NCBI GenBank assembly: GCA_002717515.1
Contig: PBEC01000003.1
Coordinates: 84,840 to 127,660, forward strand
DNA: 42,821 nt
Reading direction: 5' to 3'
Source: Flavobacteriales bacterium
GTDB taxonomy: Bacteria > Bacteroidota > Bacteroidia > Flavobacteriales_C > GCA-002722245
In this document: positions 34,501 through 42,821 of the stretch, in pieces
Numbering within the stretch: the stretch's first letter is position 1
Layout: each line of letters starts with the position of its first letter
Position numbers and translations under genes: made by a program
The notes under the pieces: generated by a model
The model's database searches: none
Told to the model about the DNA's origin: nothing
What the model saw: only the letters and a program-made list of their open reading frames with translations

Positions 34501-37500
34501 TATCGTTACTTACAACTACTCCATGGGTTGCATCAAAGAAGTGCAGCGATTTCCAGTTTTCGGTTAACGGAGGAGCCATAAACTCCCAGGTTAATCCGCC
34601 ATCGGAGGTTTTTAATATGTTACCGTTGTTCCCTACTGCGTAACCTGTTGATGAATTTACCATTTGTGCATCTGCCATTTCAAATGAATTTATGGTACTC
34701 GAGAGTGTCCAGTTTGAGGTGTATAACGCGTCTGAATTAGTATACAGTACTCCCGACTCTCCTACAAGAACAGCCTCATTGTTGCTGTTTACGCCTAAAC
34801 TTGTGAGCGTAGGACTTCCGGGTGAGTAGGTACTTGTATTGTCCCAGTTGTTGTTGGTACTCAGGTCCAGTTTAACCATTGTCTGGTTGTTGTCGTCTTC
34901 CAGGTTGTAGATGGTTGCAAATGCTATATCTCCTGCTTTTACTAAATCTTTTACTTGATGCTTGTGATTACTGCTGTTAAATTGTTTGTCTGAGCTTGAT
35001 AAAGCGTTTAACGAACCGGTAACTACATCTCCCGTTTCTGAAACGGCCGTTAGCTCACTGGATTTGTATACTCCTTTTGAAAGGTCGGTGAGTGTGGATG
35101 TGTTTCGGAGAACAGGGATAAATTTATTGCTTGATAAACGATAAATCGCCTGGTTGTCTCCTATTGCCAATACGGTAGAACCATCGGTGACAATGTCGTT
35201 GATCTTATTCATTCCAAATGCCAATGCGTAGTCATCAAACGAAGAGGTTCCGTTGTTTAGGATTTTCCACCCGCTATTGCTTCCTGCTACAACATCGGTT
35301 CCCTTTTTACCTATGGTGGTTAATCCTGTTACGTCTGTTGACAATACAGACCAGTTTGCTCCATTGTTGGTAGTGTATAGTAATTCGTTCGTAGTTAAAA
35401 TTAATCCTTCGGAGTTGTTCCACCATGAATCCTTGAATGTTCCTGAACCTGTATATACGATACTCCAAGTACTACCATTATAGTACTGTACATTACTTCC
35501 TTCAAAAACAACAATTTGTTTATGTAAACCACTTGATGCAATATGTGCTGTATTGATGTCTGAGCCTGTTGTTAATATTGGCGAAGAAGGACTGGTTGCT
35601 GTATACAGTTGTTTTTCTTTCCAGAAAACATAGGTACTGGAATTTTCAAAACTAGCGCCTTCAACAGCTAAAGCAGGATTAAACAAAGTTGGACCGTAAG
35701 ACGCTCCTCCTGCCGTATGGTATGTAAAGCTGGTTCCATTCACTACGGATACAGCAGAATTATTGTTGTTGGATACAACACTGACTGCACTACCTAATAC
35801 TTGTGTTGTTCCTGTTGTTAAGTCTTGTTTAATTACTTTGTTGTCCGATGATTTGGCGTACAGGGTATTTCCGGCTACGGCAACTTCTTTTAAATTTTTT
35901 GTTGTCCCTATTGTGTGATTACTACCGCTTGTTAAATTGAACAACGATCCGTTATCTATAGCTGCCCATGATTGTGCTCCGTTGGAGTAAATGTTATTGA
36001 TTCCTGATAAATTCAATTCCACTTCATCCCAAGAGGTTCCTCCATTGCTGGTTTCATAAATACTGGTGATGCCATTGGATTCAATTGAGGCATATGCTGT
36101 GTTGATGTCGATAAATTCAATATCCGTAAGGGATTTACCTAATGATTTACTCATCAACTCTATTTCCGCTCCCCAGGACTCTCCTCCATCGTTGGTGTAA
36201 TATAGGATTCCTCCTTCGGTTACAACATACCCGGATGTTGTTGATTCAAAATATACTTTTATCAGGTTGTAATCCACTGATCCAACAGATAAGGTCTGCC
36301 AGTTTTCACCTGCATCATCTGAATACAACAAGCTTCCGTGGTCTCCGGCTATGAATACATCATTGTTGTTTAAGAAGTAGACATCGTTCAGGTTTTGTAC
36401 TCCCAGTCCTGTTATTGGATTCCATGTTACTCCATTGTCGCTGGTATGGAAAAGGACTCCTTTCGAATCTTGTTCTCCAAACAATATTCCGTTGCCCTGA
36501 TCTGTCAGGTAGGCTCCATTCCACGTAGCGGTTGTGAAGTCGGTTCCTGAACCTGTAGAAACGGCTGTTGAGTTGATGTCCATTAACTCATTATCCGGTA
36601 CAGAGGAACCGATTAACTGGTTTAAAGAGTTGAACTGATAAGTGGATGCATATGAGTGCTCAGTGAATAAAGTTCTTTCATTATTTTGCACATCAATTTC
36701 TACCTGATCGATTTCATCGGGGGTTAACGGAACTACTCCTGATGGTGGTACTGTTCGAACCAGACTACCCGCATTGTCATAGTAATAAAGAGTGTAATGA
36801 TGCTCTTTTTCCGAACGGCTTTGAATGATTTCAAACGACTCCTGAACATTCATACATTTGCGTATGTAATTCAACCTGAAGTCTTTCTTTAAGCTTTCCA
36901 GATAATCTTCGTAGGCTTTACCGGCATTATAGGTTATAACCGATTCATAAAACTCATCACACGATAGTGAGCGAATTTCAAGTTGTTGTTCTGATCCAAA
37001 TAAAGGATTACAAGATTGATTTTGTACCGATGTGATTGTTGGATTACAGTCCGAACCGATAACAACGTTCTTAACATCCGTACTTACTCCACAGTCCCCT
37101 GTGTTAACTTCAAGGTGATATTCTCCCGGGGTTTCCGCAAGTATGAATTCTTCTGTGCTGATTACGGCACCTTCGTATTTCCATTCATTATTGTACGAGT
37201 AGTTAGAGGTTAATACTACCGGACCTGTTCCCTCACACAACTCAAAGCTATTGGATTCTATTTGTGCCGATGAAGATGCGTTTTCGGTAACATTAATTTC
37301 ATCCGACCATATGCTGCAAACTCCCGCAGCATCCAAAGTTATCTTAAGGCTGTACTTGCCGGGTTGAGTTACTTCAATAGCAGGTGTGGTTTCTCCTGTA
37401 CTCCAAAGGTAGGAACTGGCCGATTCGCTGGAGGTTAATGTTACGGATTCTCCATCACAAATGGTTAATTTATCCGATAATATCGATACGCTTGTTGGAA

Positions 37501-40500
37501 GATTCTTTACTGATTCAAGAGTAACGCTTAATTCCTTTTTACAATTACCTCCACCAACGGTTACTGAATAGGTACCCGCCTTATTTACGGTGATGTCTTT
37601 TGTGGTTTCGGTTGTTGTCCAGTAGTAAGACTCTCCTAAAGGTTCTACCTCAAGTAAGGTTCCCGTATTTGTACAACTCGAACCTGGGGTGATTTTAATG
37701 GAAGGATTGAAATCATCACATTCCTCACAATCGTTAAAGTTTTTACCAACAGGGAATTGTTTTACTACTCTGCAATCGGACTGATCCTCTACTAATACTG
37801 TATATGTTTGTGCCGATAAACCTGATAGTACGGATGAACTACCAGAGGTTTCCCACTTATAACTGAAAGGTCCTTGACCACCTGTTACTAAAAGAGATAT
37901 TTGACCATCATCATAATCAGGACAACTTGCATTGCTTACGGAACCGTAAACCTTACACGGAACATCTCCATCTACGCCTACACCATCTCCTTCTCCGGCT
38001 TCAATTTTTACCAGTTTAGAGAAGCTACACGCTCCTTGAGATACCTTAAGGGTATAATAACCAGGACAAGCACTGTTGATGGATTTACTGGTGGAAAGAA
38101 CTGTAGAACTTCCCGCTTCACTCCAACTGTACGTATATTCTCCATAACCTCCATTTAGTACCAACGATGCAGATCCATCGCAGCTGTTCGCACTGGATGT
38201 TTTTTGTTTAATTATTTGAGCCTCCTGCTCAATTTCATCACAAGGTTTGTTGATTATATCATCTGGACATGGTGAGATTTTATAGGTTAATTCATATTCA
38301 AATTGCTTTGATTCTCCCTCCTTATCAATGATTAACAGGCTGTAATCTCCTGCAACAGCATTTGGTAAATCCTGAGTGGTTGCTCCTGTTGACCATAAGT
38401 ACTTATAGGGTCCTCCTGCTCCAAAATGAACGACTGTAACATCAATCTGTCCATCATGACTCTCTGGACATGTAGCATTTTTAATTTTTTCAGATACATT
38501 TTCGTCTATCGGATCGGTTGGATCTCCACAATCAAGATCGTTTATCGTATACGATTCCTCCTTTACACACCCTGAAGCACTTGTGATTGTAACGCTATAA
38601 TCTCCTGATGTTAATGTGTGTAAATCTTCGGTTACTGTTCCGGTATTCCATAAATATTTATAAGGACCCTGGCTTCCTGAAACGGTTAAATTAATACTTC
38701 CGCCACTGGGGTGATCACAGGTTGGCTTAACTACTTTATCATTTAGTTTGATTGGATTGGTATTACAATCAGGGTCTTTTGTACAAACCGTATTATTAGC
38801 GGTTAATTCATACGTATATTTTTCTTCACAAATTTGTCCTTGTGCATTGGTTTTTGTTACTTCCACCCAATATGTTCCCGGACATTGATCTTCTATATAA
38901 GATTTGCTCGATCCATTACTCCATAAATACTCATAGGTAGATGTGGATATATTTGGATCCGTGATGGAAAGACTTATTCCTCCATCACAAACACATTCTT
39001 CACTGGTTTGTGTAATGGTTTCCTCAACTGAAAAATCACACGGCTCCTTACATGTTGATTTGTCTAAATCTATGGTGTACTCTATTTCTTCTTTACAGCC
39101 CCTGGCATCGGTAATGGTTACTGTATAACCGGTTGCTGACCGGTCTAAAATATTTTCAGAATTCGATCCCGTTGACCATAGGTACGTATAAGGGTATGTT
39201 CCTCCTGATGTGTTCGAAAGGTTGATGTATCCATCAGATTTTCCAGGACAACTTTCGTTTCCTATTGTTTCATCTGTTCCTAATTTTACACCTGAACATG
39301 GGTTGGATGGATCACAGTCATCAACATTTACCAACAACGACGATGAACAGTTGTTCGCATCGGTTGCCTTAAATATATACTGTCCTTTGCTCAGGTTAGT
39401 GAAGGACGTTGTTGTAACAGGTACTCCTTCCCATTCATATGTTAAATCACCGCTACCTCCGCTTATTTTAAAACTTACTTCTCCATCACTATTGGGTGCA
39501 CAGGTTGTTAATGCGCTGGAGTTTATCTCTACCGATGGTCCTCCCGGGCAAACTGGTCCCTCTATATGAGCTAACTCAGTAAAGCTACAGGCTCCTTGAG
39601 TAACCTTTACATTATAATATCCCTCACAAACAGAATTGATGGACTTATTTGTGGAAAGTATCGATGAACTTCCTACTTCACTCCACTCGTAACTGTAGAT
39701 GCCATAACCGCCACCAAGTACTAATGATGCTGAACCATCACAAAAACTAATGCTCGAAGAGGGCTGTGTAATCACTCCTGAACTATGGCTTATTTCCTCA
39801 CATGGCTTATTCACTACATCGGGAGGACATACCGGAGTTTCGTATTCCAGTTTATAATCAAATTCCTTGGAAACTCCATTTTTATCACTAATCAATAATG
39901 TGTAATCCCCTGCTACTACTCCCGGTAAATCCTGAGTGGTTGCTCCCGTTGACCATAAGTACTTATAGGGTCCTCCCGCTCCATAATGAACGACTGTAAC
40001 ATCTATCTCTCCATCATGACTCTCCGGACATGTAGCCTTTTTATATATTTTCGACACCTCCTCTTCGATTGGGTCGGTTGGGTCTCCACAATCGAGATCG
40101 TCGATTTTAAACGATGCGTCTTTTATACACCCCGATTCACTTGTAACCGTAACGCTATAATCTCCCGATGTTAATGTGTGTAAATTCTCAGATAATGTTC
40201 CGGTGTTCCATAAAAAGTCATACGGACCCCGGTTTCCTGAAACGGTTAAATCAATGCTACCTCCACTGGGTTTTTCACAGGTTGGATCAACTACATTACC
40301 CTCTATGACTATTGGGTTGGTATTACAATCAGGGTCTTTTGTACAAACAGGACTCTCGCTCCCTAAATCATACGTGTATTTCTCTTCACATTTTTCACCT
40401 GCCGCATTAACCGTACTTACTATAACCCAGTAAGAACCTGCACACTGGTCTTCTATTAAATAGTCCGTAGATCCATTACTCCATAAATAATCAAAAGTTA

Positions 40501-42821
40501 ATGTTGATTCTTCACTAGGATTAAGGTCATTTACTACCAATGTTATTTTTCCATCACAGGCACAATCTTCACTTGTTTGCTTTATAATTGACGATACCGA
40601 GAAATTACAGGCGTCATCACAACTGCTCTTTGATAAACCTATGGTATACTCAAGTGATTCCTGTTTACATCCATTGGCATCGGTAATGGTTAAGGTATAA
40701 ACACCTTCAGGTTTGTCCGTAATGGTTTCTGATGTTGATCCCGTTGACCATAAATAGCTATAAGGAGACTTTCCTCCTGCGGTATTCGATACATTGATGT
40801 AACCATCCGACGAACCCGGACAACGTTCATTACCAATCGACTCTTCTGTTCCTAAGCTTACACCCAAACAAGGTTTCGATTCATCACAATCCGTAACCTC
40901 TACAACCGAAGAGGATGAACAATCATTACCATCGGTAACCTTAAATGTATATTGACCTTTGCTTAAGTTATCAAAAGATGTTGTGGTAACAACTACTCCT
41001 TGCCACTCATAAGTTAAATCACCGGTACCTCCACTTACTACAAAATTCACCTCTCCATCGCTGTTCGGTACACAGGTTGTTAATTTACCCGATTTAACCT
41101 CTACTAAAGGACCTCCAGGACAGGAAGACTCACTCGAGATTGTGAAAGTTACTGTTTCTGAACATCCATTGCCATCGGTTACTCTTACACTGTAATCTCC
41201 TGAACAAAGTCCTGTGAGGTCTTCAGATACAGAACTAGATTCTCCTCCAGAACTTATTAGTTCGTAACTGTATGGAACAACTCCTCCTGATGTATTTACC
41301 GATATCGAACCTAAACATTCTCCCGAAGGAGTATTAACCAAATTGCTCGTTGATACTACCAGTTCCGATGGAGATTCATCTATCGTTACTGTTTCTGTGA
41401 ATTCACAACCATCACAATTTATCGTTGCTGTATAGGTTCCCGCATTTAAATTGGTGATGCTGAAATCAGTTGAAAAATAATCATCCGGTCCTTCCCAGGT
41501 AATAGCACACAAACTAATATCATGACCATCGCCATCGCCATCATCATCTCCATCATCATCTCCATTATCATCTCCATCATCATTGCACGCTGCTAAATCA
41601 GAATCTGTAATTGGTAAATCTGGGATTCCCGCTACTGTACCCGCATTTACATGACGATAGAATCCGCCTCCATTATTAATGAAATCACCATGTAAGGTTG
41701 TACTACCGTGCAATAAATAAATATCTCCTCCTAAGGTTAGGTTTTTATTATACGTATTACTACCTGATGTTTTAATGATTTCACATCCTTCAGGTACAGT
41801 TACATCTTCCACAAAACCTAAAGAACCATACGAGATGAATCGACCTTCATTTTTTATTTCAAAATTAAGTACAGTAATAGCACCCGCACAATTAATTAAT
41901 GTACCTCCATCTATAGTTATGTTTCCCATAAATGCACCCGTAATGGTTTTAATTTCTCCCCGTCTAACATTTATAGAAGTAGCTCCAAAAGGAACAGGCT
42001 CTCCATCCGAACATTCATAAATTTCTCCAGGACACGAAGAAGGCTTATTTCCTCCCGTACCTGAACCTGTGTGGCTTCCTGTGCCTTCTGAAGACCCCCC
42101 ACTGGTATGGCCTCCTGAACCGCTATTATCACTTCCTGATATAGCTATTTCTCCATTGGATAATCCAAAACAGGATCCTTTTTTATTTACTGTAAAATCA
42201 AGCGATTGACATCCTTTTAATTCAATGGTTTCTGTTCGTACACATCCATTTGCATCTGTTGCTTCTACCGTATAATCTCCTGCATAAAGTTCAGTGATTT
42301 TTTCTCCGCTGTTGCTGTATCCATCCGGACCTGTCCACTTATAAGTGTAAGGACCTGTTCCTCCTGAGGCAATTACCGATATTTCTCCATCATTATTGCT
42401 TCCCGTTGCATTGATTTGAGTTTCTACATCAAGTTCCAATTCCGATGGCGACTCATTTATGGTTACCGTTTCAAAAAACTTACACCCGTCACAGTTTATT
42501 GTTGCTGTATACGTTCCGGCATTTAAATTAGTGATTACAGGTCCCTCCTGACTGGTTCCCGTCCAGGTAATGTCACATGAAATAAAATCATTATCGCTAT
42601 TATCATCTTCACCACCATCATTGCATGCTGCTAAATCAGAATCTGTAATTGGTAAATCTGGGATTCCCGCTACTGTACCCGCATTTACATGACGATAGAA
42701 TCCACCTCCATTATTAATGAAATTCCCATGTAAGGTTGTACTACCGTGCAATAAATAAATATCTCCTCCTAAGGTTAGGTTTTTATTATACGTATTACTA
42801 CCTGATGTTTTAATGATTTCA
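30725..42821 (-). CDS. Giant SprB-repeat/RHS polymorphic toxin, 5' end beyond the window
   Basis: The frame stays open to the right edge, giving at least 4,031 residues; the TTG at 42751 is only an in-frame codon, since upstream residues repeat an internal module. Layout: beta-helix-like modules and SprB repeats (GDYxVTVTDxxGC, LWSTG motifs) from 42821 to about 37700; Ig/PKD-like domains (about 37700-37050); an RHS entry motif HYTLYYYDNAGSLVRTVPPS (near 36800); a propeller of Asp-box repeats (about 36590-33900); RHS repeats with YDELGR motifs (33890-31800); the RHS core with YGFNGMEKDDE and GRWYALD (about 31750-31620); and a C-terminal cysteine-peptidase-like domain. Bacteroidota RHS proteins use such C-termini as toxins or surface effectors. 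No T9SS tail is present at this end. Confidence 0.88.
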   Translation of the reverse strand, partial: EIIKTSGSNTYNKNLTLGGDIYLLHGSTTLHGNFINNGGGFYRHVNAGTVAGIPDLPITDSDLAACNDGGEDDNSDNDFISCDITWTGTSQEGPVITNLNAGTYTATINCDGCKFFETVTINESPSELELDVETQINATGSNNDGEISVIASGGTGPYTYKWTGPDGYSNSGEKITELYAGDYTVEATDANGCVRTETIELKGCQSLDFTVNKKGSCFGLSNGEIAISGSDNSGSGGHTSGGSSEGTGSHTGSGTGGNKPSSCPGEIYECSDGEPVPFGATSINVRRGEIKTITGAFMGNITIDGGTLINCAGAITVLNFEIKNEGRFISYGSLGFVEDVTVPEGCEIIKTSGSNTYNKNLTLGGDIYLLHGSTTLHGDFINNGGGFYRHVNAGTVAGIPDLPITDSDLAACNDDGDDNGDDDGDDDGDGDGHDISLCAITWEGPDDYFSTDFSITNLNAGTYTATINCDGCEFTETVTIDESPSELVVSTSNLVNTPSGECLGSISVNTSGGVVPYSYELISSGGESSSVSEDLTGLCSGDYSVRVTDGNGCSETVTFTISSESSCPGGPLVEVKSGKLTTCVPNSDGEVNFVVSGGTGDLTYEWQGVVVTTTSFDNLSKGQYTFKVTDGNDCSSSSVVEVTDCDESKPCLGVSLGTEESIGNERCPGSSDGYINVSNTAGGKSPYSYLWSTGSTSETITDKPEGVYTLTITDANGCKQESLEYTIGLSKSSCDDACNFSVSSIIKQTSEDCACDGKITLVVNDLNPSEESTLTFDYLWSNGSTDYLIEDQCAGSYWVIVSTVNAAGEKCEEKYTYDLGSESPVCTKDPDCNTNPIVIEGNVVDPTCEKPSGGSIDLTVSGNRGPYDFLWNTGTLSENLHTLTSGDYSVTVTSESGCIKDASFKIDDLDCGDPTDPIEEEVSKIYKKATCPESHDGEIDVTVVHYGAGGPYKYLWSTGATTQDLPGVVAGDYTLLISDKNGVSKEFDYKLEYETPVCPPDVVNKPCEEISHSSGVITQPSSSISFCDGSASLVLGGGYGIYSYEWSEVGSSSILSTNKSINSVCEGYYNVKVTQGACSFTELAHIEGPVCPGGPSVEINSSALTTCAPNSDGEVSFKISGGSGDLTYEWEGVPVTTTSFTNLSKGQYIFKATDANNCSSSLLVNVDDCDPSNPCSGVKLGTDETIGNESCPGKSDGYINLSNTSGGTYPYTYLWSTGSNSENILDRSATGYTVTITDARGCKEEIEYTIDLDKSTCKEPCDFSVEETITQTSEECVCDGGISLSITDPNISTSTYEYLWSNGSSKSYIEDQCPGTYWVEVTKTNAQGQICEEKYTYELTANNTVCTKDPDCNTNPIKLNDKVVKPTCDHPSGGSINLTVSGSQGPYKYLWNTGTVTEDLHTLTSGDYSVTITSASGCVKEESYTINDLDCGDPTDPIDENVSEKIKNATCPESHDGQIDVTVVHFGAGGPYKYLWSTGATTQDLPNAVAGDYSLLIIDKEGESKQFEYELTYKISPCPDDIINKPCDEIEQEAQIIKQKTSSANSCDGSASLVLNGGYGEYTYSWSEAGSSTVLSTSKSINSACPGYYTLKVSQGACSFSKLVKIEAGEGDGVGVDGDVPCKVYGSVSNASCPDYDDGQISLLVTGGQGPFSYKWETSGSSSVLSGLSAQTYTVLVEDQSDCRVVKQFPVGKNFNDCEECDDFNPSIKITPGSSCTNTGTLLEVEPLGESYYWTTTETTKDITVNKAGTYSVTVGGGNCKKELSVTLESVKNLPTSVSILSDKLTICDGESVTLTSSESASSYLWSTGETTPAIEVTQPGKYSLKITLDAAGVCSIWSDEINVTENASSSAQIESNSFELCEGTGPVVLTSNYSYNNEWKYEGAVISTEEFILAETPGEYHLEVNTGDCGVSTDVKNVVIGSDCNPTITSVQNQSCNPLFGSEQQLEIRSLSCDEFYESVITYNAGKAYEDYLESLKKDFRLNYIRKCMNVQESFEIIQSRSEKEHHYTLYYYDNAGSLVRTVPPSGVVPLTPDEIDQVEIDVQNNERTLFTEHSYASTYQFNSLNQLIGSSVPDNELMDINSTAVSTGSGTDFTTATWNGAYLTDQGNGILFGEQDSKGVLFHTSDNGVTWNPITGLGVQNLNDVYFLNNNDVFIAGDHGSLLYSDDAGENWQTLSVGSVDYNLIKVYFESTTSGYVVTEGGILYYTNDGGESWGAEIELMSKSLGKSLTDIEFIDINTAYASIESNGITSIYETSNGGTSWDEVELNLSGINNIYSNGAQSWAAIDNGSLFNLTSGSNHTIGTTKNLKEVAVAGNTLYAKSSDNKVIKQDLTTGTTQVLGSAVSVVSNNNNSAVSVVNGTSFTYHTAGGASYGPTLFNPALAVEGASFENSSTYVFWKEKQLYTATSPSSPILTTGSDINTAHIASSGLHKQIVVFEGSNVQYYNGSTWSIVYTGSGTFKDSWWNNSEGLILTTNELLYTTNNGANWSVLSTDVTGLTTIGKKGTDVVAGSNSGWKILNNGTSSFDDYALAFGMNKINDIVTDGSTVLAIGDNQAIYRLSSNKFIPVLRNTSTLTDLSKGVYKSSELTAVSETGDVVTGSLNALSSSDKQFNSSNHKHQVKDLVKAGDIAFATIYNLEDDNNQTMVKLDLSTNNNWDNTSTYSPGSPTLTSLGVNSNNEAVLVGESGVLYTNSDALYTSNWTLSSTINSFEMADAQMVNSSTGYAVGNNGNILKTSDGGLTWEFMAPPLTENWKSLHFFDATHGVVVSNDKVIYTNNGISWNVLGGALTPLVSSTTLNDVVMTSKTSAFIAGGNSGSGDIYKVNTSSGTLTLEGISGSPDVLNAICLAKPLSTPGGGTLYATGDAGTIVQYKESTNTWEESLSTSNQRWTDQLSISGTHFNDVQFTDYITGYAVGTGGEILKTINAGETWFLFTMDNVSADDIVGINFTNETNGVLVTANGVQNFEDLTNRFSSRFWYDELGRIVLSQNTRQYNKTVPAYSYSIYDELGRVIEVGEIATNTSVKSITSAAHPTQINTKTNGALVSDFYPTKLSSQNAQPYWAFIENGTKTEVTRTYYDKTPIADQMPGIPNLAKALSYLFNYDNTSEQKDAYLKNTRNRIATVTYLPEWVDEEFAQTPEKPGYESAINYDYDIHGNVKTITANYSNKFFVSGITITEGLWGDLIRTDYTYDLVSGNVLETVYQDGKADEMHHKFEYDADNRIKSVQTSNDGTTWEQDAKYHYYKHGPLARVEIGDQNIQGVDYAYTIQGWLKGVNNNTLLASDDMGGDDGSNFAKDEFSFSLGYFGGDYSSISGKTPFTTSSFTPTAGVSLGQDLFNGNISSRVNGVRKLGSTPIETAYGYDQLNRLKTAQTVGGAANPNAHKSTYTYDANGNILALNRWDDAGNKMDEFAYNYQNVGSGFKRNTNKLRAVFDNAGTTTVATDLEPGQSIGGSGDDAGDNYRYDEIGNLIQDEQEGIANIEWRVDGKIAAVRGKDGTDQPDVEFKYDPMGNRICKLVKPRDPSTGLKPLSSWKETVYTRDAQGNVMAIYTSTYLEKDADAKIYSAETRLKEFSLYGSSRLGIKNVDKVISTKDLIYDDATKTYMPLVSYENGEPGISHYYSGTIQKKIDASKRGLKVYELSDHLGNVNVTVTDQKFVNNGVFEAVVASASEVYPFGMEKPGRIYQSESYRYGFNGMEKDDETAQGNYDFGARIYDGRIGRWYALDIFAHKYPDNSGYSFSINSPIQYIDKSGNFVTDGDGNIIYTVVNPNAVYKQGPAMPVKVNGKVVGHQQYFFNAIEAKVLTNDGKEITIHIVTDYVVQMETVTYKHDALGNLQLDVNGNPELAYAATEKVEGDFIVETNCTGDALANSTMVINSGQITDAVLQGDGWRKIDEKDAKAKDIVVLKNKNGIVAHFEVYLDEKKVSSKGGISADRNPKDPNTNPTFTTNSTLAKTDKAGNPIVMKSSEVYSKVQKDIEVVGQDNTDVLNSNQIKTNINQSDLDNGVSDGRNEVDKSTFENIKETLTTP
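33895..36590 (-). other. Asp-box (BNR/Ycf48-like) propeller inserted into the RHS region
   Basis: About 900 residues carrying at least seven S/T-x-D/N-x-G-x-T/S/N-W boxes (TSDNGVTW, SDDAGENW, TNDGGESW, TSNGGTSW, TTNNGANW, TSDGGLTW, TINAGETW). It interrupts the segment that is normally contiguous in Bacteroidota RHS proteins between a LNQLIGSSVPDN-type motif and FWYDELGR. Confidence 0.65.
37990..39550 (-). repeat. Second copy of a 1.56-kb SprB super-repeat
   Basis: Begins with CPGGPSVE and repeats, in the same order, all modules of the block at 39551-41122. Aligned stretches lie exactly 1560 bases (520 codons) apart, for example tattacaatcagggtctttt at 38761 and 40321. Boundaries are approximate. 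Confidence 0.75.
39551..41122 (-). repeat. First copy of a 1.56-kb SprB super-repeat
   Basis: Begins with CPGGPLVE. It contains the module series GVSLGTEESIGNERCPG, CTKDPDCNTNPI, DLDCGDPTDPI and YLWSTGATTQDLP, each with a counterpart in the next block. Diverged in sequence but in register, so the duplication is older than the one at 41578/42616. Confidence 0.75.
41519..41581 (-). repeat. Asp/Gly-rich triplet tract
   Basis: A run of CATC/CATCGC-type triplets encodes a DDGDDxGDDDGDGDGHD linker between a beta-helix-like module and a SprB repeat. Low-complexity DNA that could slip; the acidic repeats may bind calcium. Confidence 0.7.
41578..41783. repeat. 206-base direct repeat, copy 1
   Basis: Almost identical to 42616-42821 (offset 1038 bases, 346 codons), with about five differences by eye. 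Encodes the GSNTYNKNLTLGGDIYLLHG module end. Confidence 0.85.
42616..42821. repeat. 206-base direct repeat, copy 2, cut by window edge
   Basis: Matches 41578-41783. The similarity reaches the window edge, so the repeat probably continues and more modules may follow. Confidence 0.85.

Noticed and set aside
30861-42020. Many plus-strand ORFs of 60-148 codons inside the RHS gene
   Set aside because: They are antisense shadows of a strongly supported repeat-bearing frame and have no signal peptide, motif or promoter of their own.
42749-42751. TTG at 42751 as the real start of the RHS gene
   Set aside because: The frame stays open to the edge, and the upstream residues repeat an internal module, so the gene continues outside the window.
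37990-42821. Possible CRISPR array because of repeated DNA
   Set aside because: The repeats are long, in frame and coding; there are no short identical repeats with uniform spacers.

Overview
The window looks like chromosomal DNA of an AT-rich member of the Bacteroidota, probably a Flavobacteriales-like marine or environmental lineage, although the genus cannot be resolved by eye. The evidence is two TonB-dependent receptors with CarboxypepD-reg-like N-termini, a DUF4249 lipoprotein, C-terminal type IX secretion (T9SS) sorting domains, SprB-type repeats, a Bacteroidota DUF5117/DUF4953-type metalloprotease, and -7 boxes of the form TAnnTTTG lying a few bases before start codons. No tRNA, rRNA, CRISPR array or recognisable transposase gene was seen.

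Left third (1-15705): a metalloprotease gene cut by the left edge; two small Lys/Arg-rich exported proteins (1965-2279 and 6061-6456) sharing an ECF-sigma-like promoter and a near-identical terminator; an exported protein joining a TonB C-terminal domain to an outer-membrane barrel; a TonB receptor; an aldo/keto reductase; a small barrel protein; a leucine-rich-repeat protein; a TonB receptor/DUF4249 operon; and a GH18-like secreted protein with a T9SS tail.

Middle (15708-26887, minus strand): thirteen overlapping or abutting genes form a compact operon for a type II secretion/type IV pilus-like machine. In transcription order they are a lipoprotein, a GspK-position protein with a beta-solenoid-like C-terminus, two minor pseudopilins, GspF, GspG, a short A24 prepilin peptidase, GspE, a secretin, a GspL-like (PilM-PilN fused) protein, a GspM/PilO-like protein, an Ig/FN3-like lipoprotein and a GspC/PilP-like protein. 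All four pilin-like N-termini carry Lys-x-(Lys/Asn)-Ala before the hydrophobic segment instead of the usual Gly at -1.

Right third (27077-42821): three small, apparently paralogous membrane proteins in a very AT-rich stretch with scattered GTCACC repeats; a LamG-like T9SS cargo protein; a 524-base non-coding stretch with a GTCACC palindrome cluster; then a candidate immunity gene overlapping by 4 bases the 3' end of a giant gene (over 12 kb, open through the right edge). This protein runs from beta-helix-like and SprB repeats, to an RHS shell interrupted by a roughly 0.9-kb-residue Asp-box propeller, to a C-terminal cysteine-peptidase-like domain. It looks like a Bacteroidota polymorphic toxin. 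The giant toxin with its putative immunity gene, and the T2SS-like operon, are the strongest candidates for an under-described system.
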